A stretch of 53,966 nucleotides of DNA from Desulfobacterales bacterium (GCA_018693105.1 JABHLN010000009.1:1-53966); one strand, 5' to 3'; positions 9,067 to 18,484 are shown, counted from the stretch's first letter. Program-made: numbers and translations. The notes: generated by a model from the sequence alone, not told the origin.

Positions 9067-10065
9067 ATGGACCTTGACTTTAGAAAAAAAGAAAAACTGG
9101 TCGGAACATTTCTGGTAAGTGTTGCTGTTCTTCTCTTATCAACAGTCGTTTTTATAGGACGTGGGCAGGACTGGTTTAAATCCCATATTATTTATTATAC
9201 TACCTTTGATGAAAGTTATAACCTTCAGGTTAATGCCGCCGTCAAGCTCTTTAAAGCCGATATTGGAAAAATAAAAAAGATCACCCTCGAAGGAGACAAA
9301 GTCAAAGTTAAACTTGCAATTGTTGAAGAATTTTCATCTCGTGTGAGGACAGATTCTCTTGCTACCGTTGAAAGCCCCACTCTTATTGGTGATGAATATA
9401 TATCCATAAAACCGGGCAGTTCAGATGCACCTCTTATATCTGAAGAAGGGCTGATACCTTCAAGTGAGAAAAAGTCAATATCAGACCTGCTTGAAGAATT
9501 TAAAATTGAAAAAACGGCTAAAAAGATTATCAATACTATTGATGATCTTTCAGATATTAACGGCCCCCTTTATTCTGCAATCAATAATACAAACAAAATC
9601 ATTCAAGACATTCAGGAAGGTAAGGGGACTGTAGGAAACCTTCTAAAATCAAAGGATCTGGTAAATAACATAATAGCAAGACTTGATGACGTGGATAAAA
9701 TAATTAAAGATATTAATAAAGCCACAAAGAAAACCCCCGAGACAATGGATCGTGTCAACAACAATCTCGAAACAATTGGTAAAATCAGTGACGGGGTTCA
9801 TGAAAGTGTTACAGACATAAACACCATGCTTAAAGATGTTGAAAAAAGCATCACTTCTTTAAAAGCAGCTCTTGCAAATATTGAAAAAAGCAGCAATGAT
9901 TTTCCCAAAGTAACGCAATCAACTAAACTTGGAATACAGGAAATCAGGAATGGTGTGAAAAATATTGACAAAGTATTCCAGTCCCTTCAGAAAAATATTT
10001 TTATCAGGTCTAATATTCCGGTTGAGGCCGAAGGAGAAAATACGGACGCCGGTCTACGTCAATAA
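9067..10065 (+). CDS. mlaD: MlaD/MCE-domain substrate-binding protein
   Basis: 332 aa. One N-terminal membrane anchor (about residues 11-30), an MCE domain (about 38-118, with FKADIGKIKKITLEGDKVKV and TLIGDEYISIKPG), then a long helical, coiled-coil-rich tail (about 140-310; SDINGPLYSAINNTNKIIQ, repeated I/L heptads). MCE proteins form hexameric rings that shuttle lipids across the periplasm. The gene starts 15 bp after the ATPase-like gene, so all three are co-transcribed. The tail length is typical of MCE proteins of delta-type bacteria. Confidence 0.92.
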   Translation: MDLDFRKKEKLVGTFLVSVAVLLLSTVVFIGRGQDWFKSHIIYYTTFDESYNLQVNAAVKLFKADIGKIKKITLEGDKVKVKLAIVEEFSSRVRTDSLATVESPTLIGDEYISIKPGSSDAPLISEEGLIPSSEKKSISDLLEEFKIEKTAKKIINTIDDLSDINGPLYSAINNTNKIIQDIQEGKGTVGNLLKSKDLVNNIIARLDDVDKIIKDINKATKKTPETMDRVNNNLETIGKISDGVHESVTDINTMLKDVEKSITSLKAALANIEKSSNDFPKVTQSTKLGIQEIRNGVKNIDKVFQSLQKNIFIRSNIPVEAEGENTDAGLRQ

Positions 10066-10097
10066 TATTTCAGAACACCGCCCCTTCATTATATTTT

Positions 10098-10598
10098 ATG
10101 GAAAAGATACTTGTAAGCGCATGCCTGATCGAAGAACCTGTTCGATATGATGGACAACTTAAACCCTGCAGCAGTACTATTCTAAAAAAATGGCAACGGG
10201 AAGGACTGATTTTAGCATTTTGCCCTGAAGTTGCCGGCGGTTTACCGGTTCCAAGACCACCTTCTGAAATCATTGCCGGTATTGATAAGAAAGACAAAAA
10301 AAACACCCGGTTGATTATTAATTCAAATGGGCAGGATGTTACATTGTTTTTTAATGAAGGTGCCAAAAAGTCACTTGAAATAGTTTTAATACACGATATA
10401 AAAATAGCCATATTGAAAGATGGCAGCCCTTCCTGCGGCAGTCAGTACATCTATGACGGTACTTTTAATGGTGTACGTATCCCCGGCAGGGGGTTAACTG
10501 CTGAATTACTTGAAAATAACGGTATTAATGTTTTCAATGAAAATGAATTGAAAAGTGCTGAAATATTAAAATATTCTTTGGATGCAAAATCAAAATAG
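10098..10598 (+). CDS. DUF523 family protein
   Basis: 166 aa. Recognised by the family's conserved blocks: VSACLIEEPVRYDG near the N-terminus, FCPEVAGGLPVPRPPSEI in the middle, and LKDGSPSCGSQYIYDGTF plus GRGLTAELLENNGI near the C-terminus. Cysteines in the first, second and third blocks are retained, consistent with a metal or cluster site, but the function is unknown. It follows mlaD by 32 bp and precedes mltA by 17 bp, so it may be read through from the MCE operon. Confidence 0.88.
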   Translation: MEKILVSACLIEEPVRYDGQLKPCSSTILKKWQREGLILAFCPEVAGGLPVPRPPSEIIAGIDKKDKKNTRLIINSNGQDVTLFFNEGAKKSLEIVLIHDIKIAILKDGSPSCGSQYIYDGTFNGVRIPGRGLTAELLENNGINVFNENELKSAEILKYSLDAKSK

Positions 10599-10615
10599 TC
10601 TTTCCGGAACCGATT

Positions 10616-11887
10616 ATGAAATATAGTAGCAAAAATAATTACTCTTATGTATTTTATATAATTAAACTTCTATATATTACGACTGCCTGCTTTTTGTTAA
10701 TTAATATTTCTGGGTGTGCTCTGAAAACTGTAACCCGGACTAAACCCCTCGATAGATCGGAAGCACCACCAATGATGTTGATTCCACCAGGCCAATACCC
10801 TGTGTTTACAGATGATATTCATTTTGATGGGTTAGAACAAAGCATATACAAAAGTATTTCATATCTAAAACGAGTTCCACCGGATCGTAAATTTATTTTC
10901 GGAAAAGATACTTATAATTCAACACATATGATTAAATCACTGGAATTCTTTTCCCGGTTCATACAAAAAAAACCTTCAAAATCAGCACTAAAGAAATTCG
11001 TTGAATCCAAATACCTGGTGTACAGATCAACAGGTAAAGATAATAATAGTCAGGTACTTTATACCGGATATTACGAGCCTTTTCTCAAAGGCAGTCTCTA
11101 TAAAAGTCCTTTATATAAATATCCTGTTTACCCTATCCCCGAAGACAGATTGACTATAGACCTTTCCCTGTTTTCCGACAAATTTAAGGGAGAAAAGAAA
11201 ATTATCGGCAGATATTCGGGAAATAAAACAATTGTACCCTATTACAACAGAAAAGAAATCGAAAGCGGTAACCTTCTCGAGAACAGTGCAAAACCTATTG
11301 CGTGGGTAAAAGATCGTATTGACCTGTTTTTCCTTGAAATTCAGGGGTCCGGGAAAATATATCTAAATAACGGCAAACTGATAAATGTACACTATCACGC
11401 ATCGAACGGGCATAGGTATCGTGCAATAGGAAAGCTGCTCTTAGATGAGGGGAAAATTTTAAGATCAGAAATGTCAATGCAAAGGATTAAAACTTATTTA
11501 AAAAACCATCCTGATGAAGTTCGAAGAATTTTAAACTACAATCCAAGCTATATATTCTTTAAGCTCGAGGAAGACGGCCCTATAGGTTGTCTTAATGTAA
11601 AACTGACTCCCGGACGATCAGTAGCAACTGACAGACGAATCTTCCCTGCAGGTGCACTTGCTTTTATTGAAACCAAAAAGCCTATAGTAGATGGTGATGA
11701 AAAAATTCATAGTTGGGCTGACTTTGGCAGGTTTGTTCTAAATCAGGATACCGGAGGAGCTATAACCGGTCCTGGCCGTGCGGACATATTTTGGGGGAAT
11801 GGTGAATATGCTGAAATTGCTGCTGGTTACATGCAACACACAGGTAGACTATACTTTCTTATATTAAAACCGGATACAAAACTCTAA
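10616..11887 (+). CDS. mltA: Membrane-bound lytic murein transglycosylase A
   Basis: 423 aa. Lipoprotein signal with lipobox ISGC (Cys34), then the MltA domain and a C-terminal 3D (three-Asp) domain. Motifs include YTGYYEP (about 147-153), IQGSGKIYL, HYHASNGHRYRAIG and the 3D block NQDTGGAITGPGRADIFWG with D378 and D390. MltA cleaves the MurNAc-GlcNAc bond with 1,6-anhydro product formation at the inner face of the outer membrane. Length is near the usual 365-420 aa. It is the last gene of the run that starts with mlaE. Confidence 0.93.
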   Translation: MKYSSKNNYSYVFYIIKLLYITTACFLLINISGCALKTVTRTKPLDRSEAPPMMLIPPGQYPVFTDDIHFDGLEQSIYKSISYLKRVPPDRKFIFGKDTYNSTHMIKSLEFFSRFIQKKPSKSALKKFVESKYLVYRSTGKDNNSQVLYTGYYEPFLKGSLYKSPLYKYPVYPIPEDRLTIDLSLFSDKFKGEKKIIGRYSGNKTIVPYYNRKEIESGNLLENSAKPIAWVKDRIDLFFLEIQGSGKIYLNNGKLINVHYHASNGHRYRAIGKLLLDEGKILRSEMSMQRIKTYLKNHPDEVRRILNYNPSYIFFKLEEDGPIGCLNVKLTPGRSVATDRRIFPAGALAFIETKKPIVDGDEKIHSWADFGRFVLNQDTGGAITGPGRADIFWGNGEYAEIAAGYMQHTGRLYFLILKPDTKL

Positions 11888-11949
11888 AAAGATTAACCAT
11901 GACTGAATACATTTCTTCATATAAATACTATATAAAACATTCTAAGAAG

Positions 11950-11968
11950 ACTTTCTACGATGCCATCA
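11950..11968 (+). repeat. Solo terminal repeat of family R1
   Basis: ACTTTCTACGATGCCATCA matches the right terminal repeat of R1 (7302-7320, 21968-21986 reversed) at all but one or two positions. No left end is seen nearby, so this is a fragment. Confidence 0.6.
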
Positions 11969-11995
11969 TAGCTTGACTCTTTATGTAAAATGGTG

Positions 11996-12037
11996 CATTT
12001 TCAACCATTACATCTCAACCGGTTGGTTTTGAAAATG
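11996..12037 (+). promoter_or_regulatory. Leader hairpin upstream of tatA
   Basis: CATTTTCAACC (11996-12006) can pair with GGTTTTGAAAATG (12025-12037), leaving an AACCGGTT palindrome inside the loop. It ends 30 nt before the tatA start and has no T-run, so it is not a simple terminator. Role unknown. Confidence 0.35.
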
Positions 12038-12067
12038 ACTTTTTAAATAAACAACAGGAGACAACTT

Positions 12068-12397
12068 ATGTTCAATATGAGTTTACCTGAAATTCTGGTT
12101 ATCCTTGCAATTGCTCTCATTGTTATCGGGCCAAAAAAACTTCCAGATATAGCAAAATCACTTGGAAAGGCCTTGGGCGAGTTCAAAAGGGCGACAAGTA
12201 CATTCAAGGAGTCCATTGACCTTGATGGGAATAATAGTTACGAGAGACCTGTAGACACTGCTGATAACAACATTTCTGAGCCCATGAACAATTCAGTTCA
12301 AGATAATATTGATATAACTCCTTATAGTACTGATGAACCTGTGGAAGAAAAAAAAGTTAATGCTTCTGAAGACAATGAAAAGATTTCTGATAAATAA
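12068..12397 (+). CDS. tatA: Sec-independent translocase TatA/TatB subunit
   Basis: 109 aa. One N-terminal membrane helix followed by the family hinge [19 protein letters not shown] (about 21-39) and an acidic, low-complexity tail. It has the N-terminal MF and GP hinge often seen in TatB, but it is the only A/B-type subunit next to tatC and may serve both roles. AACAGGAG precedes the ATG at 12068. The stop codon TAA shares one base with the tatC ATG (TAATG). The Tat system exports folded, cofactor-bearing proteins such as periplasmic hydrogenases and dehydrogenases. Confidence 0.9.
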   Translation: MFNMSLPEILVILAIALIVIGPKKLPDIAKSLGKALGEFKRATSTFKESIDLDGNNSYERPVDTADNNISEPMNNSVQDNIDITPYSTDEPVEEKKVNASEDNEKISDK

Positions 12398-13152
12398 TGG
12401 CCATGAATGAAGACGATAAAACACCTTTAACAGATCACCTTGAAGAGTTAAGGAAGCGTCTTATACGATGCTTTGCTGCAGTAGGCATTGGCTTTCTTGC
12501 ATGCTACGGTTTCAAGGAAAAAATATTTGAAATACTGACATTTCCTCTTATTAAAGCCATGAATACAGACGGCAGCCTGATATTTACCGGCCTGCCTGAA
12601 GCTTTCTTTACTTATATAAAAGTTTCTCTTCTTGCAGGGATTATGCTTGCTGCCCCGGTCATTTTCTTTGAATTCTGGATGTTTGTTACACCGGGTTTAT
12701 ACGAAAAAGAAAAGAAACTTATTCTCCCAATTATAATTTTATCCTCTTTTTTCTTTATGGCCGGAGCAATGTTTGGTTATTTTGTGGTTTTTCCTTTTGG
12801 TTGGAAGTTTTTTCTGAGCTTTTCTTCAGATACCATAAAAGCACTCCCGTCAATGAAGGAGTATCTCGCTCTTTCCTCAAAGATGCTTCTTGCTTTTGGT
12901 GTTGTTTTTGAACTTCCCCTGTTTATTACATGCCTTGCCAAACTTGGCCTTGTTACTGTAGATTTCTTAAAGAAAAATAGAAAGTATGCGCTTCTTCTTT
13001 TTTTTGTTGGCTCGGCTATTTTAACACCGCCTGATGTTGTAACACAGATAATGATGGCACTGCCACTTATGATTCTTTATGAAATCAGCATTATTGGTGC
13101 AAAAATATTCGGTAAAAAGGTAATTGAGGATTCTGAAGAACCGCAATTATGA
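12397..13152 (+). CDS. tatC: Sec-independent translocase TatC
   Basis: 251 aa with six hydrophobic segments. TatC hallmarks: DHLEELRKRLI at residues about 12-22, FPLIKAM, PEAFFTYIKVSL and the PGLYEKEKK loop (about 105-113). TatC recognises the twin-arginine signal peptide. The ATG overlaps the tatA stop by one base, implying translational coupling. Usual length for the family. Confidence 0.95.
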   Translation: MAMNEDDKTPLTDHLEELRKRLIRCFAAVGIGFLACYGFKEKIFEILTFPLIKAMNTDGSLIFTGLPEAFFTYIKVSLLAGIMLAAPVIFFEFWMFVTPGLYEKEKKLILPIIILSSFFFMAGAMFGYFVVFPFGWKFFLSFSSDTIKALPSMKEYLALSSKMLLAFGVVFELPLFITCLAKLGLVTVDFLKKNRKYALLLFFVGSAILTPPDVVTQIMMALPLMILYEISIIGAKIFGKKVIEDSEEPQL

Positions 13153-13185
13153 CACCTTTGCATGCTGAGACCTTGCATACTATTA

Positions 13186-13216
13186 TTGACACATTTAATC
13201 ATTATTGCTATTTAAT
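13186..13216 (+). promoter_or_regulatory. Candidate promoter of the cytochrome gene
   Basis: TTGACA at 13186-13191 with TATTTA (17-nt spacing) or TTTAAT (13211-13216, 19-nt spacing) as possible -10 element. It lies in the tatC-cytochrome gap, about 60 nt before the start codon. Pattern match only. Confidence 0.35.
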
Positions 13217-13272
13217 AATATTGATTCTAAGTCCTGAATTCTTAATAAAATTTGTTATGGAGGAATGAACTA

Positions 13273-13737
13273 ATGAAAGTTAAAATTATAGCGGCATTTT
13301 CAATTTTTATGATATCTTATTTATTTGTTCCAGTGGGTTCATATGCAGGAACAGAGGTGTCCGATATAATCACAATGGAAAATAAGGCATATAAGTCCCA
13401 TGATAAAGGTATAGTATTATTTACCCATAAAAAACATATCGATGAATACAAGGCAGGCTGTGGGGAATGTCATCATGATGAAAATAACAAACCTTTAAAT
13501 AATCTTAAAATCGGCGATGATGTTCAAAACTGTATTGAATGCCACAAAGAACCCGAGTATATTAAAGGCAAAGCAGCAAAAGGTCTTTCAAAAGAAGATA
13601 AGCGCAAGTATCATGCAAATGCAATACATGATAACTGCAAGGAATGTCACAGGGCGTTCAATAAGAAAAAAGGGTTTAAATCAAAAGATAAAGGCGCTGC
13701 GCCGACAACCTGTAAAAGCTGTCATCCAAAAAAATAA
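13273..13737 (+). CDS. Periplasmic tetraheme class III cytochrome c (cytochrome c3 family)
   Basis: 154 aa from ATG 13273, chosen because GGAGG at 13258-13262 sits at proper spacing; an upstream TTG in frame would add seven residues and destroy the signal peptide. Residues 1-26 are a Sec signal ending GSYAG. Four CXXCH heme motifs are visible: CGECH, CIECH, CKECH and CKSCH. Additional histidines (THKKH) can serve as distal ligands, as in class III cytochromes. Such proteins accept electrons from periplasmic hydrogenase or formate dehydrogenase and pass them to membrane complexes. Spacing and length resemble the cytochrome c7/c3 superfamily; the exact subtype is uncertain. Confidence 0.9.
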   Translation: MKVKIIAAFSIFMISYLFVPVGSYAGTEVSDIITMENKAYKSHDKGIVLFTHKKHIDEYKAGCGECHHDENNKPLNNLKIGDDVQNCIECHKEPEYIKGKAAKGLSKEDKRKYHANAIHDNCKECHRAFNKKKGFKSKDKGAAPTTCKSCHPKK

Positions 13738-13819
13738 CCTCTATATAAGAACTGAACAAGAACTTCTGAAAATTAGAAGATAAGCAGTATTTATAGCAGA
13801 ATTAATTATTGGGAATAAA

Positions 13820-13857
13820 AAAGGTAAATACTATAGTTATTGTATTTGCCTTTTTTT
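13820..13857. terminator. Bidirectional terminator between cytochrome gene and dsrN
   Basis: AAAGGTAAATAC (13820-13831) pairs with GTATTTGCCTTT (13842-13853), flanked by a T-run on the right and an A-run on the left, so it can terminate transcripts from both sides. The dsrN stop codon (13837-13839) lies in the loop. Confidence 0.75.
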
Positions 13858-15276
13858 GTATAGAATAGCATTTCTTACCATACTATGGGCCCATGAAGGT
13901 GTACCAAGGGCATGAAGATGCGTATAACTTGCAAAAACATTTTTGTAGCAGACACCATCCCTTTTATTTAAAAAGCCTTTGCCTCTTTTTGTACTGAAAA
14001 CAAGATCACTATCCTCACCTTCCCATTTTAATACTTTTGAATAACGAAATTCATGCCCTTTCAATTCCAGGCCTTTTTCAAAATAAGGGTTTTCAGTATC
14101 AGCCTCAACAATAGTATAACCATGCCCCTGGGGTTTTTTGGAAATCCCGAATACAATGGGTAGAATACCTGTCATGGGATATGTTTTTTCTTCAACAACG
14201 AGCTCTTTCCCAAGATACATCAATCCTCCGCATTCGGCATAAACAGGAAGGCCGTCATCAGCAAGTTCTTTTAACCTTTCACGGAAATGCGTGTTTTCTG
14301 TAAGCTTTTCAGCATGTGTTTCAGGAAACCCGCCGCCAATATACATTGCATCTATGGATGGAATTTCTTTATCACTCAAAGGACTTAAAAATACTATTTC
14401 TGCCCCGAGATTTTCAAGGGCTTCAATATTGTCAGGATAGTAAAATTGAAAGGCAGAATCTTTTGCAATACCGATCACCGGCCTAATATCACTATTTGGC
14501 GGAATGGGTTCAGGTATTTCATTTAAATACTGTTTTTTTATTTCCGGATTTAAAATAGGAATTGTTTTTTTTGCAGCTTCAAAGGCAATATCTTCAAGCA
14601 CTTTAAGATCAACATATTTTTCTGCAACATCTGCAGCCTTTTCAATTGAAGATTTTGCCCATTCATGTTCAGGAGTCGGTACCAGTCCCATATGCCGTTC
14701 CGGGAAATCCTGAGTCTTTAATTTCGGTACAGAACCGATAACTTTCATACCGCAATGATGCTCTATGCTTTTTCTAAGTATATTCTCATGCCTTGACCCT
14801 GCAACCCTGTTAAGGATTACTCCCCTTATCATGACTTCCCTGTCAAAATCGATGCATCCTGAAACCACGGCAGCCATGGTTCTTGTGGCTTTTGTACAGT
14901 CAATACATAATACAACCGGAATATTTAAAAGTTTGGCGATTTCTGCAGTACTTGTAGAGCCTTCAATGTCGATTCCATCATAAAGGCCCCGATTACCTTC
15001 AATTACTGCAATTTCATTTTTCAAGGAATGTGATTGGAAAGAATGAATGATCTGTACTTTGGTGCAAAGGAATGAATCCAGATTATAGCATGGCCGGCCT
15101 GCAGCAAGGGCAAGCCAACCCGCATCGATATAATCGGGACCTTTTTTAAAAGGAGCGATTAACCTTCCGCTTCTTCGCCATGCTGCAGTTATACCTATGG
15201 ATAATATGGTTTTTCCGGCCCCCCCTCTAAGAGCTGAAATAATAATGCCGGGGGAACGGTCAATGTTGGAATCCAT
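13837..15276 (-). CDS. dsrN: CbiA/CobB-family glutamine amidotransferase DsrN (siroheme amidation)
   Basis: 479 aa. An N-terminal dethiobiotin-synthetase-like ATPase domain (P-loop GGAGKT at 18-23) is joined to a C-terminal class I glutamine amidotransferase domain (nucleophile C349 in YAECGGLMYLG; His453/455 in YTHLHAL). This is the architecture of cobyrinate a,c-diamide synthase. In sulfate reducers the copy next to dsrABD is called DsrN and is thought to make the siroheme amide of DsrAB; I infer that role here from position, though a cobalamin role cannot be excluded. It follows dsrD by 73 bp. Its start has no strong ribosome binding site. Confidence 0.9.
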   Translation of the reverse strand: MDSNIDRSPGIIISALRGGAGKTILSIGITAAWRRSGRLIAPFKKGPDYIDAGWLALAAGRPCYNLDSFLCTKVQIIHSFQSHSLKNEIAVIEGNRGLYDGIDIEGSTSTAEIAKLLNIPVVLCIDCTKATRTMAAVVSGCIDFDREVMIRGVILNRVAGSRHENILRKSIEHHCGMKVIGSVPKLKTQDFPERHMGLVPTPEHEWAKSSIEKAADVAEKYVDLKVLEDIAFEAAKKTIPILNPEIKKQYLNEIPEPIPPNSDIRPVIGIAKDSAFQFYYPDNIEALENLGAEIVFLSPLSDKEIPSIDAMYIGGGFPETHAEKLTENTHFRERLKELADDGLPVYAECGGLMYLGKELVVEEKTYPMTGILPIVFGISKKPQGHGYTIVEADTENPYFEKGLELKGHEFRYSKVLKWEGEDSDLVFSTKRGKGFLNKRDGVCYKNVFASYTHLHALGTPSWAHSMVRNAILYKKRQIQ

Positions 15277-15349
15277 ATTTGTCTACTGCATTGGAAAATA
15301 ACTGAAAATCGATTAAAAAACCGAAATAAACTACCGGAGTAAAACTTTA

Positions 15350-15589
15350 TTAGTCTTCGTGCTCGGCGGCAGCCTGTTTGCCTGTCCCCGGGATTCCGTA
15401 CATTGATGTACTTCCGCTTGACCAATATTCAAGAACTCCATCCTCAACCATCTTGTTTACGTATTTTTTTGCTGCCCTGGGTTTCATTCCCAGTATTTTA
15501 GAAAGATCGTTGAAATAAAATTTTGACTTTGATTTCAGTTTCTTCCTTAGAGCTTCTACTACCATTTCAGCTGCTTCTGCCTGCTCCAT
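15350..15589 (-). CDS. dsrD: Dissimilatory sulfite reductase-associated protein DsrD
   Basis: 79 aa, the family's usual size. A small winged-helix protein (SKFYFNDLSKILGMKPRAAK, then VEDGVLEYWSSGSTSMYGIPG), a sequence strongly typical of DsrD. DsrD was long thought to bind DNA; later work indicates that it activates DsrAB allosterically. AAGGAG precedes the ATG. It lies between dsrB and dsrN, separated from dsrB by a strong hairpin. Confidence 0.95.
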   Translation of the reverse strand: MEQAEAAEMVVEALRKKLKSKSKFYFNDLSKILGMKPRAAKKYVNKMVEDGVLEYWSSGSTSMYGIPGTGKQAAAEHED

Positions 15590-15607
15590 TGTTACTCCTT
15601 ATTTATT

Positions 15608-15640
15608 ATTTGCAGGGGGCCTATAAAGCCCCCCGCAAAT
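15608..15640 (-). promoter_or_regulatory. Strong GC-rich hairpin in the dsrB-dsrD gap
   Basis: ATTTGCAGGGGGC (15608-15620) and GCCCCCCGCAAAT (15628-15640) form two 6-bp helices around a single A/C mismatch, with a 7-nt loop. It stands out in an otherwise AT-rich gap. On the dsr transcript it is not followed by a U-run, so it is better read as an mRNA stabiliser or processing element than as a terminator. The effect on dsrAB:dsrD stoichiometry is inferred. Confidence 0.7.
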
Positions 15641-15659
15641 ATTGTTAAATTATTTCAAT

Positions 15660-16805
15660 TTAAAATTTGAAATTTGTTGTCTGACGCCATGTATAGTAAG
15701 CCGGATCACGGAAATCATCAATAAGATGATGCGTAAAATCAAGTTCACAAATGTCAAAGAATCTTTCCCATCCGATTCTTTCAGCCCATTCACCAAGACG
15801 TTCATATTTGTTGGCGTTACTGGCGTAAGCATCTACCATATTTTTTATAACTGTAGTAGTCTGCGGCCATCTGGGTGCTTCATTGGGGAGAAACGCAACA
15901 ACAACCTTTGAAAACTTTGGTGCGCTGATCCTGTTTGAAACCTTACCACCTGCCATGATTACAATACCGTCTCCTTCCTTGTCTGCAAGAGGCATTGAAG
16001 GACACATTGTATAGCAGTTACCGCAGAACATACATCTATCGTCTTTTACTGCAACACTTTTCACTTCCTGGCCTTTAAACTCAACCTTTGAAGGTTTGAT
16101 AGCAGCAGTAGGACATGCAGCAATTGCCAGAGGAATTTCACATAATTTATCAAGATATTCATGGTCAAGCAGAGGCGGTTTGCGGTGATATCCGAGAATA
16201 GCAATATCAGAGCAGTGAACAGCGCCGCACATATTCAGGCAGCATGCCAACGATACTCGAAGGTGTGCTGGAAGACGCATGCTTTTGAAGTCATCAAAAA
16301 GAACGTCCATAGCAGCCTTTACAGGGCCTGAAGCATCAGTTGCAGGTGTATGGCAGTGAATCCAGCCCTGGGTATGTACAATATTTGTAATACCTGCGCC
16401 TGTACCGCCAATAGGAAACTTATAGCTTCCGCCTGCGAATTTACGGCTTTCAAGATCTTCCTTTAAAGGTTTAACCTTGTCTTCGCTGTCAACCATAAAC
16501 TCAATATTATTTCTGGTTGTAAATCTTAGATGCCCGTCACAATGCTTATCTGCAATATCACAAATTTCATTGATAAGAGATGTACTCATTAATCTTGCAC
16601 CGCCGCATCTTATTGTATAAATCTTATCACCTGATTCGGCGACATGGACCAGAATACCTGGCTCCAGAATGTCATGATACAGCCATTTCCCCTTGTTATT
16701 CTTAATAACTTCGGGGTAAAATTCATCATATTTTCTCGGACCGATGTCTGAAATCCTGTTTTCCATCGGTTTGTCAGGATTATAACCTGAAGATACAAAT
16801 GCCAT
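15660..16805 (-). CDS. dsrB: Dissimilatory sulfite reductase beta subunit
   Basis: 381 aa from ATG 16805, chosen because AGGGGG precedes it and [13 protein letters not shown] is the typical DsrB N-terminus; the open frame extends upstream into dsrA and is not translated there. The siroheme-[4Fe-4S] cysteines are C151, C188, C189 and C193 ([16 protein letters not shown]), the same positions as in Desulfovibrio DsrB. A ferredoxin domain follows ([18 protein letters not shown]). DsrAB reduces sulfite, forming a trisulfide with DsrC; no dsrC is in this window. Gap from dsrA is 13 bp, so the two are co-translated. Confidence 0.98.
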   Translation of the reverse strand: MAFVSSGYNPDKPMENRISDIGPRKYDEFYPEVIKNNKGKWLYHDILEPGILVHVAESGDKIYTIRCGGARLMSTSLINEICDIADKHCDGHLRFTTRNNIEFMVDSEDKVKPLKEDLESRKFAGGSYKFPIGGTGAGITNIVHTQGWIHCHTPATDASGPVKAAMDVLFDDFKSMRLPAHLRVSLACCLNMCGAVHCSDIAILGYHRKPPLLDHEYLDKLCEIPLAIAACPTAAIKPSKVEFKGQEVKSVAVKDDRCMFCGNCYTMCPSMPLADKEGDGIVIMAGGKVSNRISAPKFSKVVVAFLPNEAPRWPQTTTVIKNMVDAYASNANKYERLGEWAERIGWERFFDICELDFTHHLIDDFRDPAYYTWRQTTNFKF

Positions 16806-16818
16806 TTTATTTACCCCC

Positions 16819-18138
16819 TTATCTCTGATGATCTTTTCTGAATTCGTCAATGTCACGAGTCCATCCGCCTTCAACTTCTTCCTCTTTCCAGAAGATATAC
16901 GGATTTGAGCGCGGTTCCTGAACATGCTGCGGCACAGGAGCAATCCCTGTTGCTTCAAGCAGAGCATTGAAGCCGAGGCGTTTCATGGTTTCCCCAAGAC
17001 GTTCACGGTTTTTGCCTTCTTCCATCCACCAGTCCCACAGCGGTTCAATGACATCCTTGATTGCCTGGTAATCATCATCTGCATTAACTTCAACAAAAGG
17101 AACAACAAGAGAACCCATCTGTGCACCATCTAAAATAGGAGCCTTTGCACCACAAAGTATTGAGCAGCCTGTTTCCTTACCAATTCTCAATGCTCTCGGC
17201 ATAGCATTAATACAATGCATGCAGCGGGTACATTCCCTGTTATCGATTTCAAGCTTGCCATCTTCATATTTCATGCAGCCTGTAGGACAAAGAGCGATTA
17301 TCTCTTTCTGGATATCAAATGCACCCCAGTCACCATCGGCATGAGCACCGCCATTAGGTGCAAATTCACCGCCGACATATGCTTTAACCGCTTCATCATC
17401 AATTCGGATATCATCTTTCCATGTACCAATAAAAGACATGTCGGAACGAGCTATCGCTGCAACACAACCATTTGGACATCCGTCAAATTTAAACTTGAAT
17501 TTGTAAGGGAATGCAGGACGGTGAAGCTCATCCTGATATTCCATTGTAAGGTTGTAACACAAATCCTGTGTGTCATAACATGCATACTCACAACGAGCCT
17601 GACCAATACAGTCAGCAGGCGTCCTGAGATTTGAGCCTGATCCTCCAAGGTCCTGATTCATATTGTGAGAAATTTCATAGTAAATTTCTTCCAGCTGGGG
17701 AGTAGTAGTACCGATAAAAATAATGTCACCGGTAGAACCATGCATGTTGGTAATGCCACTGCCACGGCGATCCCAGATATCTGTAAGCTGCCTCAGATAA
17801 TCTGAAGTATAAAATTTTGCACCAGGCTGAGCAATTCGCATTGTGTGGAAGTGAGCAACTCCCGGGAACAACTCGGGTTGATCACAATATCTTCCTATAA
17901 CACCGCCCCCGTAACCAAATACGCCAACGATTCCGCCATGTTTCCAGTGAGTCTTTCCGTGTTTGAAGGAAAGCTCTAATATTCCCAGAAGGTCGTCTAC
18001 AACATCAACTGGAATCTGAAGCTCATGACCTGCTTCATTTTTTGCCCTCTTTTCAGCTTCCTGCTTGAGATCGGACACGAAACTCGGCCACGGTCCTGAT
18101 TCAAGCTGATCCAGCAAAGGGGTATCATGCTTTGCCAT
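16819..18138 (-). CDS. dsrA: Dissimilatory sulfite reductase alpha subunit
   Basis: 439 aa from ATG 18138, seven nt after GGAGG; an ATG six bases upstream is too close to the ribosome binding site. Cluster/siroheme cysteines C177, C183 ([11 protein letters not shown]), C221 and C225 (DGCPNGC) occupy the positions known from Desulfovibrio vulgaris. The inserted ferredoxin domain carries CPTGC and CTRCMHC (about 284-309). The protein forms an alpha2-beta2 complex with DsrB in the cytoplasm. The locus order dsrA-dsrB-dsrD-dsrN is the standard deltaproteobacterial one. Confidence 0.98.
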   Translation of the reverse strand: MAKHDTPLLDQLESGPWPSFVSDLKQEAEKRAKNEAGHELQIPVDVVDDLLGILELSFKHGKTHWKHGGIVGVFGYGGGVIGRYCDQPELFPGVAHFHTMRIAQPGAKFYTSDYLRQLTDIWDRRGSGITNMHGSTGDIIFIGTTTPQLEEIYYEISHNMNQDLGGSGSNLRTPADCIGQARCEYACYDTQDLCYNLTMEYQDELHRPAFPYKFKFKFDGCPNGCVAAIARSDMSFIGTWKDDIRIDDEAVKAYVGGEFAPNGGAHADGDWGAFDIQKEIIALCPTGCMKYEDGKLEIDNRECTRCMHCINAMPRALRIGKETGCSILCGAKAPILDGAQMGSLVVPFVEVNADDDYQAIKDVIEPLWDWWMEEGKNRERLGETMKRLGFNALLEATGIAPVPQHVQEPRSNPYIFWKEEEVEGGWTRDIDEFRKDHQR

Positions 18139-18484
18139 TATCATACCTCCATTAAGTAATAAAAATTTAGGCCCTGTCAAAGGCATTTTGAGCCTTTTTC
18201 ATGTCAAAAACAATCAGGACCATCCACTGTGTAAATATCTCAAACTAAAAAAAATCATAATGACATGTAATTACGATTTTTGTTATAAACTCAAAGTTTC
18301 TAATTTAAAATTATTATATTTCTTTGTCAACAAAAAAGGGTGTATGTTTTGTTTCATAGTGTTAACTTTGAATAATGCTCCCGTCTTTCCTTTAGGAATT
18401 AAATCTGAAAAAAGGGAAAAAAGGGGAACGGTATACAAATGCCTATACAATGAAGAATTAATATTATTTGACAATACAAATCCC
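18139..18484 (-). other. dsrA upstream leader region
   Basis: No gene. It holds the GGAGG of dsrA, a short hairpin (AAAGGC 18179-18184 with GCCTTT 18192-18197) in the leader, and a candidate promoter at 18302-18330. The T-run after the hairpin on the plus strand means that it could instead stop plus-strand transcription. Confidence 0.5.
18302..18330 (-). promoter_or_regulatory. Candidate sigma70-type promoter of the dsr operon
   Basis: Reading the minus strand, TTGACA (18330-18325) and TAAATT (18307-18302) are separated by 17 nt in an AT-rich stretch, about 165 nt before the dsrA start. Pattern match only; transcription could also enter from the upstream 389-aa gene. Confidence 0.4.

Noticed and set aside
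16603-16967. N-terminal extension of dsrB into dsrA
   Set aside because: The AGGGGG before 16805 and typical DsrB N-terminus MAFVSS show that the upstream open frame is not used.
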